Source: Heliopora coerulea (taxonomy: Eukaryota > Cnidaria > Anthozoa > Scleralcyonacea > Helioporidae). From it: a stretch of 64,000 nucleotides of DNA. The position numbers and the translations under genes were made by a program. The notes under the pieces were generated by a model. That model searched no databases. It was given only the letters and a program-made list of their open reading frames with translations, and was not told where the DNA came from. Location: NCBI GenBank assembly GCA_030142905.1, contig JASJOG010000061.1, positions 1,054,001-1,118,000 of the forward strand, in the 5' to 3' direction. Below, in pieces: positions 20,285 through 31,684 of the stretch (within the stretch, counting starts at the first letter, position 1; every line of letters begins with the position of its first letter).

Positions 20285-21990
20285 TATCTCATTCGCTACT
20301 CATTCATGGAAAAAGCATTTTGAATGCAACATAAAGGAATATCATTACAGTGTTATGATATTTACAGGAGTCATGGAAGCTGAATATTCCATAATCCTAG
20401 TAGTTAATATTTATCACTAATTTTAGCATACTTAAAAAATTCAGATTTCGAAATGCAACATCTAACTCAATTTTGAGTTCGCAAGACGCTATTTTTAGGA
20501 GTCTGTTTTGTTTTATATTTTTTGAAGTTGTCGACTGGCTGTGGTTTTTAACATATATCCGCCGAGGGTTTGTCCACGATAGACACTTTGTTGCCACTCG
20601 TTATCTTCATTAGACTAGGACGTCAGTTGCCACCACTGGTCAAGAGCCTTACTTATCTTACAGGAGATGATTAAAATCATTGTAAAAATGATCTCAGTAG
20701 GGCATTGTTTTTTCGGTGACTGATGAATTTAGTTGGAAGCAGATGTACGAAGCCCAGGTAGCCAAGCCTATTTGGCCGGGAATCCGGATAATCTGAGAAA
20801 ATGCATTAAAAGTTGCATTCACTCACTAGTCTTTCGAAAACTATCCAGTTCAAATAAAAATCTATACACTGGATATGACATTATAATTTGCTCACAATAT
20901 GTTCGGTTTGGAAATATAATTTCGAGTTCACTGAAAGAGTTGTTTTAAATAGTCATTACCTAATTGAATTGGCAGTTATTACTTTATTATACTAATGTAA
21001 ATTGACAGTTGCTTACATTACAAAATTGTTGTGGTCCGTGCTTTCACAGTTGCCTCTATTATTTGTATCTCAAGACAAGATTCATCTTTACAATAATTGG
21101 CAAACTTACCTTGGACTGACGCGCCACTTGAGTTTGGCTCACTACGTTCATAATTTGCTTCGTCTGAGAGTTGTCTCTCTTGAAAAACAAAAGGCAATAA
21201 TCAGTGATTTTCAAAAGTAAAAATCTTCACTGAATTGAATCAACTTTTAGTGGCTAAATATTAAAACACTGTTGTTCATAGGGATCGATGGCGCTGGACA
21301 GTTGCGTACCAAGGTCTGCCCTGTTATGGGAGCACATCATCGAAGATGTACCGACAGCTATATAAAACATGCGCTTGTAGTCTATGTCACTACTGTGTCC
21401 ATTAACTTCATGGACCTTGTGATGACGCAGTATTGTTACACGGATTGCACTCATGTACCATCTTCTTTCCTCTTCTTTTTTATTCAAATTGCTAAGTCTG
21501 CAGTTTATTCCCCCGATACCGTACGAAATGGAACCGTAACAAAATCGAATGCAATAGGCTTTGCGTTCTCACAATACCTGGTAAAATGCGGTGGAATCGT
21601 AATTGCAACTGAATTTATTTGGATCCTTATAAATGTATTGAAGACTCTGGCGCACTATAGCCCGTCTTTCAGAAAAGTGTTGTGATGTCTCAAAACGGTT
21701 AACAAAAAATCAAATCAAAAGTTGACACAGTTCCTCTGTTGGTTCTCTTACGCCAACCTGTCGCATGTGCAGAATGCTCTGATTTACGTTTAAATGTACG
21801 TTTACTCGCTTTTGAATGGTCTTAACTGATTTATATTTAACCACGTAATTCAAATTAAAAGTATTATTCATTGCAAAATTCATGTAATTACCATATGAGA
21901 AATATAATACGTGTTTTGTACTACCCCCTGGAACAAAAATTCAAAAGCTTGACTAAGATGATAAAAATCCTAAGTCCGCCACTGATAAGG
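20285..21990 (+). mobile_element. Dispersed repeat R1, copy B (longest with C)
   Basis: About 1.7 kb, matching copy C (60130-61855) along its whole length with a few small indels. Landmarks are TTCATGGAAAAAGC near the start, TCTAGACTAGGACGTC-like text, TTACCTTGGACTGAC, CGATACCGTACGAAATGGAA and the final AAATCCTAAGTCCGCCACTG. The right end, read inward, is CAGTGGCGGACTTAGG, typical of hAT termini. The left end has no matching inverted repeat, so either R1 is truncated or its left boundary lies further out. Its ORFs are not conserved between copies B and C. Confidence 0.8.
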
Positions 21991-21999
21991 GAAATTTTC

Positions 22000-22432
22000 C
22001 GTGAAATTTGAGATTGACGACCTTCGCTTCCGTCATTCATTCTGTCTCACAACATTAATGCGGCACGTGCTGGGGTATCTTGAAGCAAAGAACGAACTAC
22101 AAGAAGTTTCGTGATTTGAACGATAAACTTCTGCGCTAATATCACGAAAAGGCAGGAGCAAAGAGACTTGCAGTTAAAACCAATGACTGACTCAGCACCC
22201 CCTCTAATACATTTTCAACCAACCTTGACTCCGAAACTACGTCGGCAAAGACTCCAAAATGGAACGAATAAAATTTCACCTCCGCAGACTACCATTGCGT
22301 CCGTTAAAGTTGGGTGGAAAATTAAGACAGTTAACTGCACTTTGCCTAAGAATCTTGGATCAATTCGAAAAAAATTTTGTGGAGAAACATACACACGGAT
22401 CAAGGTCAGAGAGCAGTTTGTCCTTTTGTTTT
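22000..22432 (+). repeat. Direct repeat, right copy (frameshifted)
   Basis: Begins directly after the CCGCCACTG end of R1 copy B with ATAAGGGAAATTTTCCGTGA and parallels 19790-20262 to the CAGTTTGTCCTTTT block. Small deletions disrupt the frame that is open in the left copy, and the AG of the acceptor-like TTTTCAG is lost. Confidence 0.75.
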
Positions 22433-22937
22433 TAAAAGAAATCAATGGAGGGTGTTTTAATATGTGCTCCAAGAAAAATCCTAGCATGTTACGCAAAAAC
22501 TAGCGAAGAGGACATCGTTAACTTTTCATTAACAGAACTTGATAATGAGTTGAAAGACAAGCAAATCGTACTGCATCTTGTAAACATTCACTGCATCGCA
22601 GCCTAGACCCATATCCGCATTTCAATCCTATCTGCACTTAAACAAACGGAATCATAGTTTTAATCAACCGAAACTGAGCTTATTTAATCTTATAGTGGGT
22701 ACAGTTTTGTTTACTCTTTACCAACGAAGCTGTCATTCGTTAACTCGTTTGTTTCACTTTGCTAACCCCAGACGATTTTACTCGTCGACGAGAGGAGTCG
22801 TCAAAGGAGATTGGGGTGTCCAGCTTAATTTGCCGGAATTTTGTACCCCTTTATTGTACCCAAAAATTTCCCGAATTTAGTTTGACACGCATTCAGGCTA
22901 TGTAAGATGAAGCCTCGCCTCGTCGACCATAATATGT
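22433..22937. other. No gene recognised
   Basis: Short unconnected ORFs only. The LINE begins at about 22938. Confidence 0.35.
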
Positions 22938-25195
22938 AAAGGTGTTGGGCAGATTATTATGAAGAACTATTCTCACCGATGCATAATACAGACTTTGATG
23001 AGAAGTTTTATCAGGATATTGGACATACAGTTAAAGAGTTGAAATGCAACTCGTTATTGGACATCGATGATATTTTCGATACACCAATTACCGTGGAAGA
23101 AGTATCCAAAGTTGTACAATCGCTTCCTAATGGTAAAGCGTCTGGTTTCGATGGAATTACTTACGAGCATATAAAAAACGGGGTAGTAAATTACTTGAAA
23201 GTCTGGTGTATTTATGTAGAAATACAATTGAGAAGGAATATATTCCTCGAGCATTTAAACTTGCAGTAAAAGTGCCCATTCCAAAGGGTAGGAAGGTGAA
23301 GATGACCTTTGATCACTCCCGTGGAATCAATCTTCTTCCAGTACTGCATAAAATACTTAAGCGATTAGTTCTGGGTCGAATAAAGTGCAAGTATCATAAA
23401 AGTCTCCATAAATTACAAGGTGCATATCCGTCTGAGCAGGATGCGCTGACTACGGCATTTATCATTGATGAATTTATTAACCAGTGTGGTGAAGATGGTG
23501 ACAAAGCGTACGTTTGTTACATGGATGTTAAAAAGGCTTTCGGTACTGTGTAGATTGATGCCATGCTCTACAAAGTTTATCATGTTGGGGTGACGGGTAA
23601 GGCATAGAGAATTATAAGCAGTTGGTATGAAGATATGAGAGAGTATGTTTTAATTGCAGGATGGAAATCAAGAGAGTATAAAATTTCTCAAGGAACTAGA
23701 CAGGGGGGTGTTTTATCACCGTGGTTATACCTTGTGTATGTTAACGATCTTATTGAATTGTTAGAGTCAACCAAAAGTGGAGTTACAATCAGTAACATAT
23801 ATTTTGGATCACCTATATTTGCGGATGACCTTACAATGATTTCGAGAATGAAAAATGAACTGGTTAGGATGTTGGAAGTATTAAACATATATGGAAAAAC
23901 ATGGAGAATGGTATTTAGTTTGAAGAAAACGGTGATAATGGTACACGGAGAAAAGAAAGATGATCATAGAATAAATGCTGAAAGAAGAAGTTGGAATTTG
24001 GGGTTATTCCGGCTGGAAGAAAAAGAGATACGGGAAAATCTTGGAAAGGTTTGGTTCTTGGAGGAAACGTGTATGCATGCTATCAAACGAACAGCAACCA
24101 AAGCATGTGATTCTTGTTATGGTATCATAAGAGCATGGGGTCGTCATTTAGGAATTAATCCTCTTATATCGCTGAAACTTTGAAGAACAATTGGTATGGA
24201 AAAGTTATTATATGGTTGTGAGTTTTGGAGATTAAATGGAGTGTTAACAAAACAACTGTAAAAAGTACAAAACCAAATTATCAGAATAATTCAAGGATTT
24301 TTACCAGGAACATCAGGAACAGCATGCAGGGGACTGCTTGGAATATGGGATATTAAGGCAGAGATTGACAAACGAAAGTTGTATTTATTGGGTAGAATGA
24401 TTAGGTTATCGGATGGAAAGGCGCATAAAAGAATATGTAAAAGAAGATTTATACGATGGAAATGGAACTTTGACAAAAAAATTGAAGGATTTATTCCTGG
24501 TATAATGAAAGTTCTAAGACGCTATAATATTCTGCATTTTGTTGAGGAATATTATGATAAGGAAGTTTTTCCCAGTAAATCAAGGTGGAATGTAGCGATA
24601 AAGGAGGTTAATGAAAATGAATGGAGAGAAAAGGTTATGAGTAATCCCCAGCTGAAAATTTACGCAATAGTTCATGTGAAGTTGGAAACAATTTTTTGGT
24701 GGCACCTGGCAAGGGAGTATCCGGATTATCTGGAAGAAATAAATGATGTTTTGGGCATTTTATGCGTTTCGTATACCCTGAGGGGTAAACGAATTAAGGA
24801 TCTTGAAAATCTCATTGTAGATTGTGAAAGATGTCACATGGCTTGCACCAAACCGTTGAAACATGCCTTGTTGTATTGTAGAGAGTCAGGTTGAAAAAAA
24901 TATTTTGTGGGAGTGGGTAATGGATACCTTACCAGTTAATATCTCAGTGGAACTGCGTCTATTGGACGATGACGAGTTCATCGAAGCAATTTTTGGGGAT
25001 ATGATAGGCTTAAAAAATTTAAGTAATTTATGTGATAATGAGAAAGACAAATTCTTTTTGAGGACGGCGAAATACATTTCATATATTAGGGTACATTTTT
25101 TTAATTAATGCTTTTTCTATTGTAAATAATTTAAATTCTTCTCTTTGAACTTTGTAATTAATTTATTTACTCCTCTATTAAGGGGGCAATAAATA
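22938..25195 (+). mobile_element. Decayed non-LTR retrotransposon (RT to C-terminus)
   Basis: A 5'-truncated LINE. Frames in order: 22938-23269 (WADYYEELFSP, then VVQSLPNGKASGFDGITYEH, RT entry); 23206-23553 (AVKVPIPKGRK, YVCYMDVKKAFGTV, the first catalytic Asp box); 23635-24183 (QGTRQGGVLSPWLYLVYVND and SPIFADDLTMIS, the ADD box); 24379-24894 and 24863-25108 (C-terminal domain with CERCHMACTKPLKHALLYC, a CxxC...HxxxxC zinc-binding knuckle). Stops at 23551 and near 23607 and frameshifts near 24183 and 24890 make it a pseudogene. The end is T-rich with AATAAATAATT. The clade is unclear; the knuckle recalls I/Jockey-like proteins. Confidence 0.85.
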
Positions 25196-25199
25196 ATTA

Positions 25200-25680
25200 T
25201 ACTACTTATCTAGCGTTTATCTCTTGTTGACCATCATCATCATGCTTTCGATGAACTCAGCATGCAGCTGTTACGAATCGAAATGCTATCCGATGGTTTT
25301 TACAGGTTACTAACATTCTTATCAAAAACAAAAGCGCTTCAACTGATGGCAATAAATTTTCTTGATATTCTTCGGTAACAACTATGAATGAATTGAAAAA
25401 ACAGACATGTAAATCAAATGCTGAGTTTGAGAATGTACAACTGGTTAACTACGTGTGCGAAACTCCCAAAATAGTAACATGATTCTCATATAAATTAAAA
25501 AAAAATCTCTTAATTACCCGGATCCATTTCCTTTGGCGACTTTGTCATTGAATCTTCCTCCTAATGCATAAGAATAGAAATCAAGTATTTAATACACTAG
25601 GCTAATGGGAGGTAACATATTTGAGTCACCACTCACCCTAAAAACATCCGCCAGACTTCCTTATGACAAACTACATTTTA
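25200..25680. other. No gene between two opposed LINEs
   Basis: AT-rich spacer that may contain the 3' tail of the left LINE. It has no motif and no clear target duplication. Confidence 0.35.
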
Positions 25681-25689
25681 TCAATTTAT

Positions 25690-28302
25690 TTATTGATTTA
25701 TTTATTTAAGATTATTTATGCACGGTAACCATTCAGCACACTAAGCTGTTTTTCAATGGGCCGTGCTTTGCTCAAAGAATCTATTAAATTACAAAAAGTT
25801 GAGAAGCCTACATACAAATCAGCTTCACCTTATAATAACTACTTTATTTACAACCTATCAATATACTAATTATTTTACAAACTACCGATTATTAATAATA
25901 TATACAAAAATAACTAACAATTAACATCATACAAGTGTTTAGAATCCACACAAGCCCAAATTCATGCAGTTCAAACAAGTGTCGTCCTGAAATGTCTTGG
26001 ACAAGCTTAAAACCGTTATCAATTACTGTTTTCTAAATTTGGGAAATAGTGATCAATTAGATTTTTAAATCTTGTCGTAGATAGACTTTGATACTCAGAA
26101 ACTATATCGCGAAGCAATTTGTTCCATGCAGGCGCTGACCTATATTAGAAGGAATTTTTCATGAAATCTATATTAGGTTTCTTTAAGTGAAGTTTTCGAT
26201 CGTTGCTTCTTAGTTGATACATAACATTATTTCTGATATTAGACATTTCAGATATATATTCTGGTAATTGTCCTTGTAGTGCTTTAAAAGTAATGTTCAA
26301 TTCCTGTTTCTTTAAAATGTTTGCAATTGGAGCCCATCTCAAATCAGCAAAAATCTCCTTCGACCTAACATCGTAACTAGATCAGTTATAACACGGGCAG
26401 CTCTTTTCTGCAATTTGTACAGCTTATTCAAGTGTGCACGACCACCATCATTCCATACAGTAGAACAGTAAGTGAAATGAGGTAGGACTAGTGAGTTATA
26501 AATATTTATCAGTGCATTATGGTTTACATATCGTTTTTATCTTCTTAATAAACAAATACATTTAGACACCTTTTTGCACTGTTCATCATTGTGTTCATTC
26601 CATTTTAACTCTTCATCAAGAATAATTCCTAATACTTTCTTATTTATTACTAGCTTAAGTGCATGCCTTCCAATTATAATAATTGGAGTTTCAGTAAATT
26701 GCTTTAATCTCTTTTTCGATGCTATTAGCATAAACTCTGGGTTTTTTTTTAATATTTAAAGTCAATTTGTTTGCTGTTAGCCAAATATTGACATTATGTA
26801 GATCTGCACTTATCTTGTTTTCAATGTCAGTTGGTGAAGTTCCTGAACTGGACAAGTTGGTATCATCTGCAGACATCGAAGCTTGAGTATTTTATTTTCA
26901 ATAAAGACGTTTCTGTGGAATGATACTGACGAAATCTTGATTGTTGTTTTGAGATAATATTGTTATCATTCAAAAATTTACTTAATTTGTCGTATATAAG
27001 TTTTTCCATGATTTTGGTAAGAACTGGTACAACTGAAATACGTCTGTAATTTCCACAGTTCTTTTTATCCCCCTCTTTATAAATAGGGGTTACTTTAGCT
27101 ATTTTTAGATCGTCGGGTAATATACCAATAGGTAGAACTAAATTGAAAATATATAATAAAGTTTCACAAATAGTATGTCCTGCTGCTTTTACTAATTTAT
27201 TAGTAATTTTATCCAGGCCACATGCTTTAGATAATTTCAACGTGTCTAAGACCTTAATCAGTTCACTTTCAGATATTAGTCTAAAAGAAAATTCCCTATC
27301 ACTAAGTGATACCCATTGCAAAGGGTCAATATTATTTGGTGGTATGTCCTCGCAAAGTTTTGGTCCAATCTCGCAACAGAACTTTTTAAATTCATTGGCT
27401 ATATTCCGATTTCCAGTAATTATTCTTTCATCAACTTCAATTTCGTTAATAGTCGTGGTTTGTGATTTCCTATTGAGCAGCTCGTTGATGTATTTCCAGC
27501 CATCTTTATTATTTGTGCAATTTTCTAAATTTATTTTAAAATATGATGCTTTAGTTTCCCTAATAAGTCAAGTAACCTGATTTTTACATCTTTTGTATGC
27601 TTCATAATAGGTAAGTGAATTTAGTTGTATTGCTTTCTTTTTAAGGAAATCTCTATAATGACTCGATTTCTTAATATTTTCATTTAGCCACGGGCTAAAT
27701 TCACTTTTCACTTTTCTAGTATGACATGGGGCATGGATATCCGCAATCTTAAGAAAGATTGATTTCCACTCTCTCCATGCTTGGTTAGGGTCAAAATTAT
27801 ACGTGAAATATTTAAGAGCTTGTTCTAAATTATTTTGAAATTGTATGGTATCAAAGTTTTTAAATTGCCTTGTTTCTACAATTTTAGATTCTTTTCGAGA
27901 AACGCAAATTTTTCTACAAATATATACCATCCTGTAATCGCTTATTCCCATCACAATTACACCAGAACCGCTTGTTTTCTTATCATCACTTCTAGTGATC
28001 ATAATATCTAATAGTGTTTCTGTTGACAAAGTTATTCTTGTAGAAGTCTCTATATGCAGCTGTAATTGATAAATGTCAATGAGATCTCTGAGTCGTTTTA
28101 GGTTGTTGTTGTCGTGATCAACCGTTTTGAGCAAGTCACAGTTGAAGTCACCCGTTATCACAACTTCTCTTTTCTCATGACCAATTTTTTTTAAAAAGTT
28201 TTCAAAATGAGAAAAAAATTCACAATTTGCACTTGGAGAGCGATACCAAGTAATTAGCTTTGTTGCCTGCGTAAAATTACCGAGGGTGAATATCATCTCC
28301 AT
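25690..28302 (-). mobile_element. CR1/L2-like LINE with RT core deleted
   Basis: Minus-strand LINE. 27568-28302 is most of the endonuclease plus linker (VVITGDFNCDLL, LLDIMITRSDD, GISDYRMVYICRKI). The SDH catalytic motif reads SDY, so the endonuclease is probably inactive. 26863-27321 is the RT entry (LKLSKACGLDKITNKLVK, IAKVTPIYKEGDKKNCGNYR). The next block jumps to SADDTNLSSSG (26691-26876), so the FxDxxKAFD region is lost near 26880-26900. 26537-26731 and 26145-26342 are thumb and C-terminal parts (FKALQGQLPEYISEMSNIRN). The 3' end near 25690 is rich in TTTATTTATTGA. The 5' end is truncated at about 28302. Confidence 0.85.
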
Positions 28303-28686
28303 GTAAGAAATTAAAGTGATTTAACCTCCAGCACTCTACTTAATCTAGTTTTCTTTACTGTAATGAAAATAGAACACCAATTAGGTATAGTTAGAACACC
28401 AGTCAGGCATAGTTCAGGCCTAGTTTAGACGTCGACTTTTCCTCGCATTTAATGCAACCTATTTCATGCGACGGAAATGGGACGTCTAAACAAATTTTAT
28501 TCGACGCGTCGCATTTAATTCGACAGCGTTGCATTATGAGACAGAAATGCGACGTTGATTTAGACGTCGAAATTCCATCGCATTTAATTCGTCGAATAAA
28601 ATGCATGAATTAGTTTAATTCATTCCTTCTGTCCCACAGTTCAACGGTTTTGCTCGGTGGAGGCCACGAGTTTCATAATTTTCAAT

Positions 28687-29735
28687 ATGGCGTCCGAGCA
28701 ACCATGTTTGGTGTGTTCTTCAGCAACAAAGTATTCTTGTATTACATGTGACTTTTCCATTTGTAGTCATCCTGATTGTTCCGAGGCTGATCTTAATGAT
28801 CAAGTTGATAGACGGACGGCAAACAAAAGCGTTGCTTACTGCAAAGATTGCTTCTCTCGACCTGGAGAGGACAACGTTGAGGACGAACAGAATAATCAAT
28901 CTGAGTCTGATGAATATGCAGACCAAGTGAAAGATATCAAAGGCGAGAAAGGAAAGGAACTGGAAGAAAATCATTATGGCTGGCTAAATTTGTTGACGAA
29001 ATGGTGAATTTCATTGTGAACAGTGAAAACTTCAAACGAAAGCTTCTATTTACGAAAACGAGAGGGCAACAAATACCGCAGTTTATCGACAAGTTTTGGA
29101 GAAAGTAAAGCAGAGGCAACCCACATTCCAATATACTGTCAATCAAATTAGGGTAAAGTATATGTAGTGAATCAGCACCTGTAAGAAAGCTGCATTAGTA
29201 ATATAAACAGCCACAGGAGTAAAACGTTTTATTGAGGACAAAGGCTATGGGAAGTGGTTTGATGCCCTATTCACGTTAATAAAGAGTCGTTACCCATGCC
29301 AGCCACAGCAAGCTATTGAGCCATCATCCTGTCCCAGTACTGCCACAAGAGATGAAGAGAATAGTCATTCTGACAAAGAAAATGACCCAGAAGTAAATGA
29401 AAATGCAAGAGCCAGACAGCAATTTGATCCTTCAAGGTAAAGAAAAAAACGAAAAAGGATTGGGTGCAGCAAAGAAAGCACTGAAACGTACGGAGAAGAT
29501 GATTGGAAGTGATCCAACTGAGGAGCTAGTCCAACTGTTGAAGGATGGCCTGAAATAATCAAGACAGCACGAGATAGAATGCCTGAAGCTGCTAATAAAC
29601 AATTCAGCACCTTCTGCACCTCCTCCAGCTACCCAGTACATACAATCACAGCAAACATGGAAGCCAGAACAAGTTCCCAACCCACAGCTGTTTCAAGGAA
29701 CACCTCCACCATCGTGAAGACATCTCAATTCTCGA
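28687..29735 (+). pseudogene. Harbinger accessory (zinc and trihelix/Myb-like) protein
   Basis: PIF/Harbinger elements usually encode a second, DNA-binding protein that helps the transposase enter the nucleus and bind the ends; this is its position. The ATG at 28687 opens MASEQPCLVCSSATKYSC, followed by CDFSICSHPDC and AYCKDCF, a compact cluster of C-x2-C pairs. After frameshifts near 29000 and 29105 come VNFIVNSENFKRKLLFTKTR, QRQPTFQYTVNQIRVKYM (a trihelix/Myb-like helix 3 pattern), FIEDKGYGKWFDALFT, an acidic DEENSHSDKENDPE stretch and the C-terminal LKRTEKMIGSDPTEELVQLL and SRQHEIECLKLLI helix. Several frame breaks make it non-functional here. Confidence 0.6.
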
Positions 29736-30207
29736 GGGTTCATGACACTTCCAACAGTTAATTTGCTTTTAATTTTCATTATAATAAGCTGCCAGGACAT
29801 TAAACTATCATGGATTATTTGAAAACTAGCCCAACATTTAACTAATACTTCTTTTTAAATAGTAACATACCAATATTTTTGCTTAATTTCTTAAACAGTT
29901 TGCCTAAAAGCAGTATTGTTTCTTATTTATTTTTTCAATGAGAAAGTACCAGCATAATTAGCTATTACGGATTATCATAGACTTCTACGATATTTAATTA
30001 TTACAAACAGTTCATGAGATGCAAGTTTTTACGGTTGTCACACGTAATGCACAAGACAGAGTAAAATTTAATTTCCGTCAAAGTTTTACATAATTGCTTG
30101 AATTGAAAACAATAGTGAACTATTTAAAAACACTGAAAACACTAGTCTGGTTTTGCAGACTATAACAACAAAAGTGATGTCAAACACTAACCTAAACTTG
30201 TGCTATA

Positions 30208-31469
30208 TAGTACCGTGCAGAAGTCTTAGGTCACCCCTCAATTTGTAACTTTTTTGGTTATATCTCAGTATATTATAATACACGAATGTTACACAACATT
30301 GGAAAACTGTTTTACACAAGTGTAGCAATGGCAAAGAGAAAAGTTTTAAAGTCTAGTACTTGGTACTACCGTAACGAGCAGCAATTACTAGTGCACAACG
30401 CCGAGATATCGATGAAACAAGGTCCTCTGTTGCACTTGCGTCAATGCTGTCCCACGACTCAAAGATAGTTACCTTTAATTCCTCCAAGTTCTTGCACAGT
30501 CTGGTCTCTAACTTCTTTATTACTTCCCAAAGATACTCAATGGGGTTTAGGTCAGGACTCTGTGATGGCCATAAGCTAACTGATATCCTTTTCCTCTCAA
30601 GCCAGGACTTGGTCCTATTAGCTCTGTGACTTGGAGCCCCATTTGGATGGAAGATAAAGTCTCTACCCCACAGCTTTTTCCCGTCTTTCTCAAGAGCGTG
30701 ACAGATCAGCCTAACGTATGCTGCTGCGTCCAGTCGACCATTAACTACCTTGAGGCTTCCAACCGCACCGGCCGCCATGCATCCCCATACCTGGATTTTT
30801 GCTCCTCCGTGCTTAGATGTGGGTATATTACAGTCTGGGTGGTACCGCTCTCCTACTCTTCTTCTAATGTCCCCCTCTCTGGAATCAGGCTCAAAAGTTG
30901 ACTAGTGGGAAAACAACATTTCCGCCTACTGTTCGGATGTTCAATCTTTTCCATCCCGACACCACTCCAGTCTCTTCAGTTTGTGGGCCTGTATGCACAG
31001 AAATTTCCTTACTACAATCCAACCTTTCAACCCAGACTCTTGTAGCCGTCTTCTAATTGTACTGAAGCATACCTCGGTTCCTGTGGTATCCTTTAACTTT
31101 AACTTTAACAACTTTAACTTTAACAAATAAATAGTTTACATGCGGTACACGTGCGAAATATCTATTTGGAGAACACTGGGCATGCGTGATTTTTAATTAA
31201 AACAATTGCGCATGTCCAGAAAAACTTAGCAACGAGGATGAAATTACTGTACATTTCTCCCTAGCTACCACACAGTTTTAGGGACAAATTTCATAAAAAT
31301 AGCTACTCTGTCAAATGTAGAATGAATCCAAGCGGGCCAGATTAAAAAAAAAAAAAGGCCTTACTAGGATGAAAGATAGGCTTTGGGACCCGACAGAAGA
31401 GTACAGAAACAACTGAAGTAGCATATATTTATATTTCAGAAGGCGACCTAAAACTTTTGCACGGTACTG
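30208..31469 (-). mobile_element. Tc1/mariner element nested in the Harbinger element
   Basis: The left end AGTACCGTGCAGAAGTCTTA and the reverse complement of the right end (AGTACCGTGCAAAAGTTTTA) form inverted repeats of nearly 30 bases, and TA stands outside each end (30206-30207 and 31470-31471), as expected for Tc1/mariner target duplications. The transposase gene occupies the minus strand. Total length about 1.26 kb, normal for the superfamily. Confidence 0.9.
30353..31126 (-). pseudogene. Tc1 transposase, catalytic residues lost
   Basis: 30941-31126 carries the C-terminal part of the DNA-binding domain (VCFSTIRRRLQESGLKGWIV, KLKRLEWCRDG). Then, in frame, come stop codons, and the block normally reading LFSDESxFE is LFSH-stop-STFE, so the first catalytic Asp is replaced. 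30353-30778 contains FIFHPNGAPSHRANRTKSWL, where the usual QQDNAPCH Asp has become Asn, then LWPSQSPDLNPIEYLWEVIK, the third catalytic region, which is intact. Two of three catalytic acids are gone. Confidence 0.9.
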
Positions 31470-31684
31470 TATAGATGATAAATCTTCACTTAATATCGCT
31501 TTTTATCAAATAGGAAGCATTTTTGTTATTTAAATAAAAAATTGCTTAAGGCTGTTTAATTCATAGTTTAAAACCTTCCTGAAACCTGTGCAAGTTGCTC
31601 AAGCTAACTTGTCAAAGAAGGTTGTAAGCAGAGCCTTGATTTAGAACACGAAGGAAAGAAAGCTCAAGTATTAATGGATTAATA

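Noticed and set aside
21272..21685. 137-aa ORF in R1 copy B
   Set aside because: The frame is not kept in copy C despite high nucleotide similarity.
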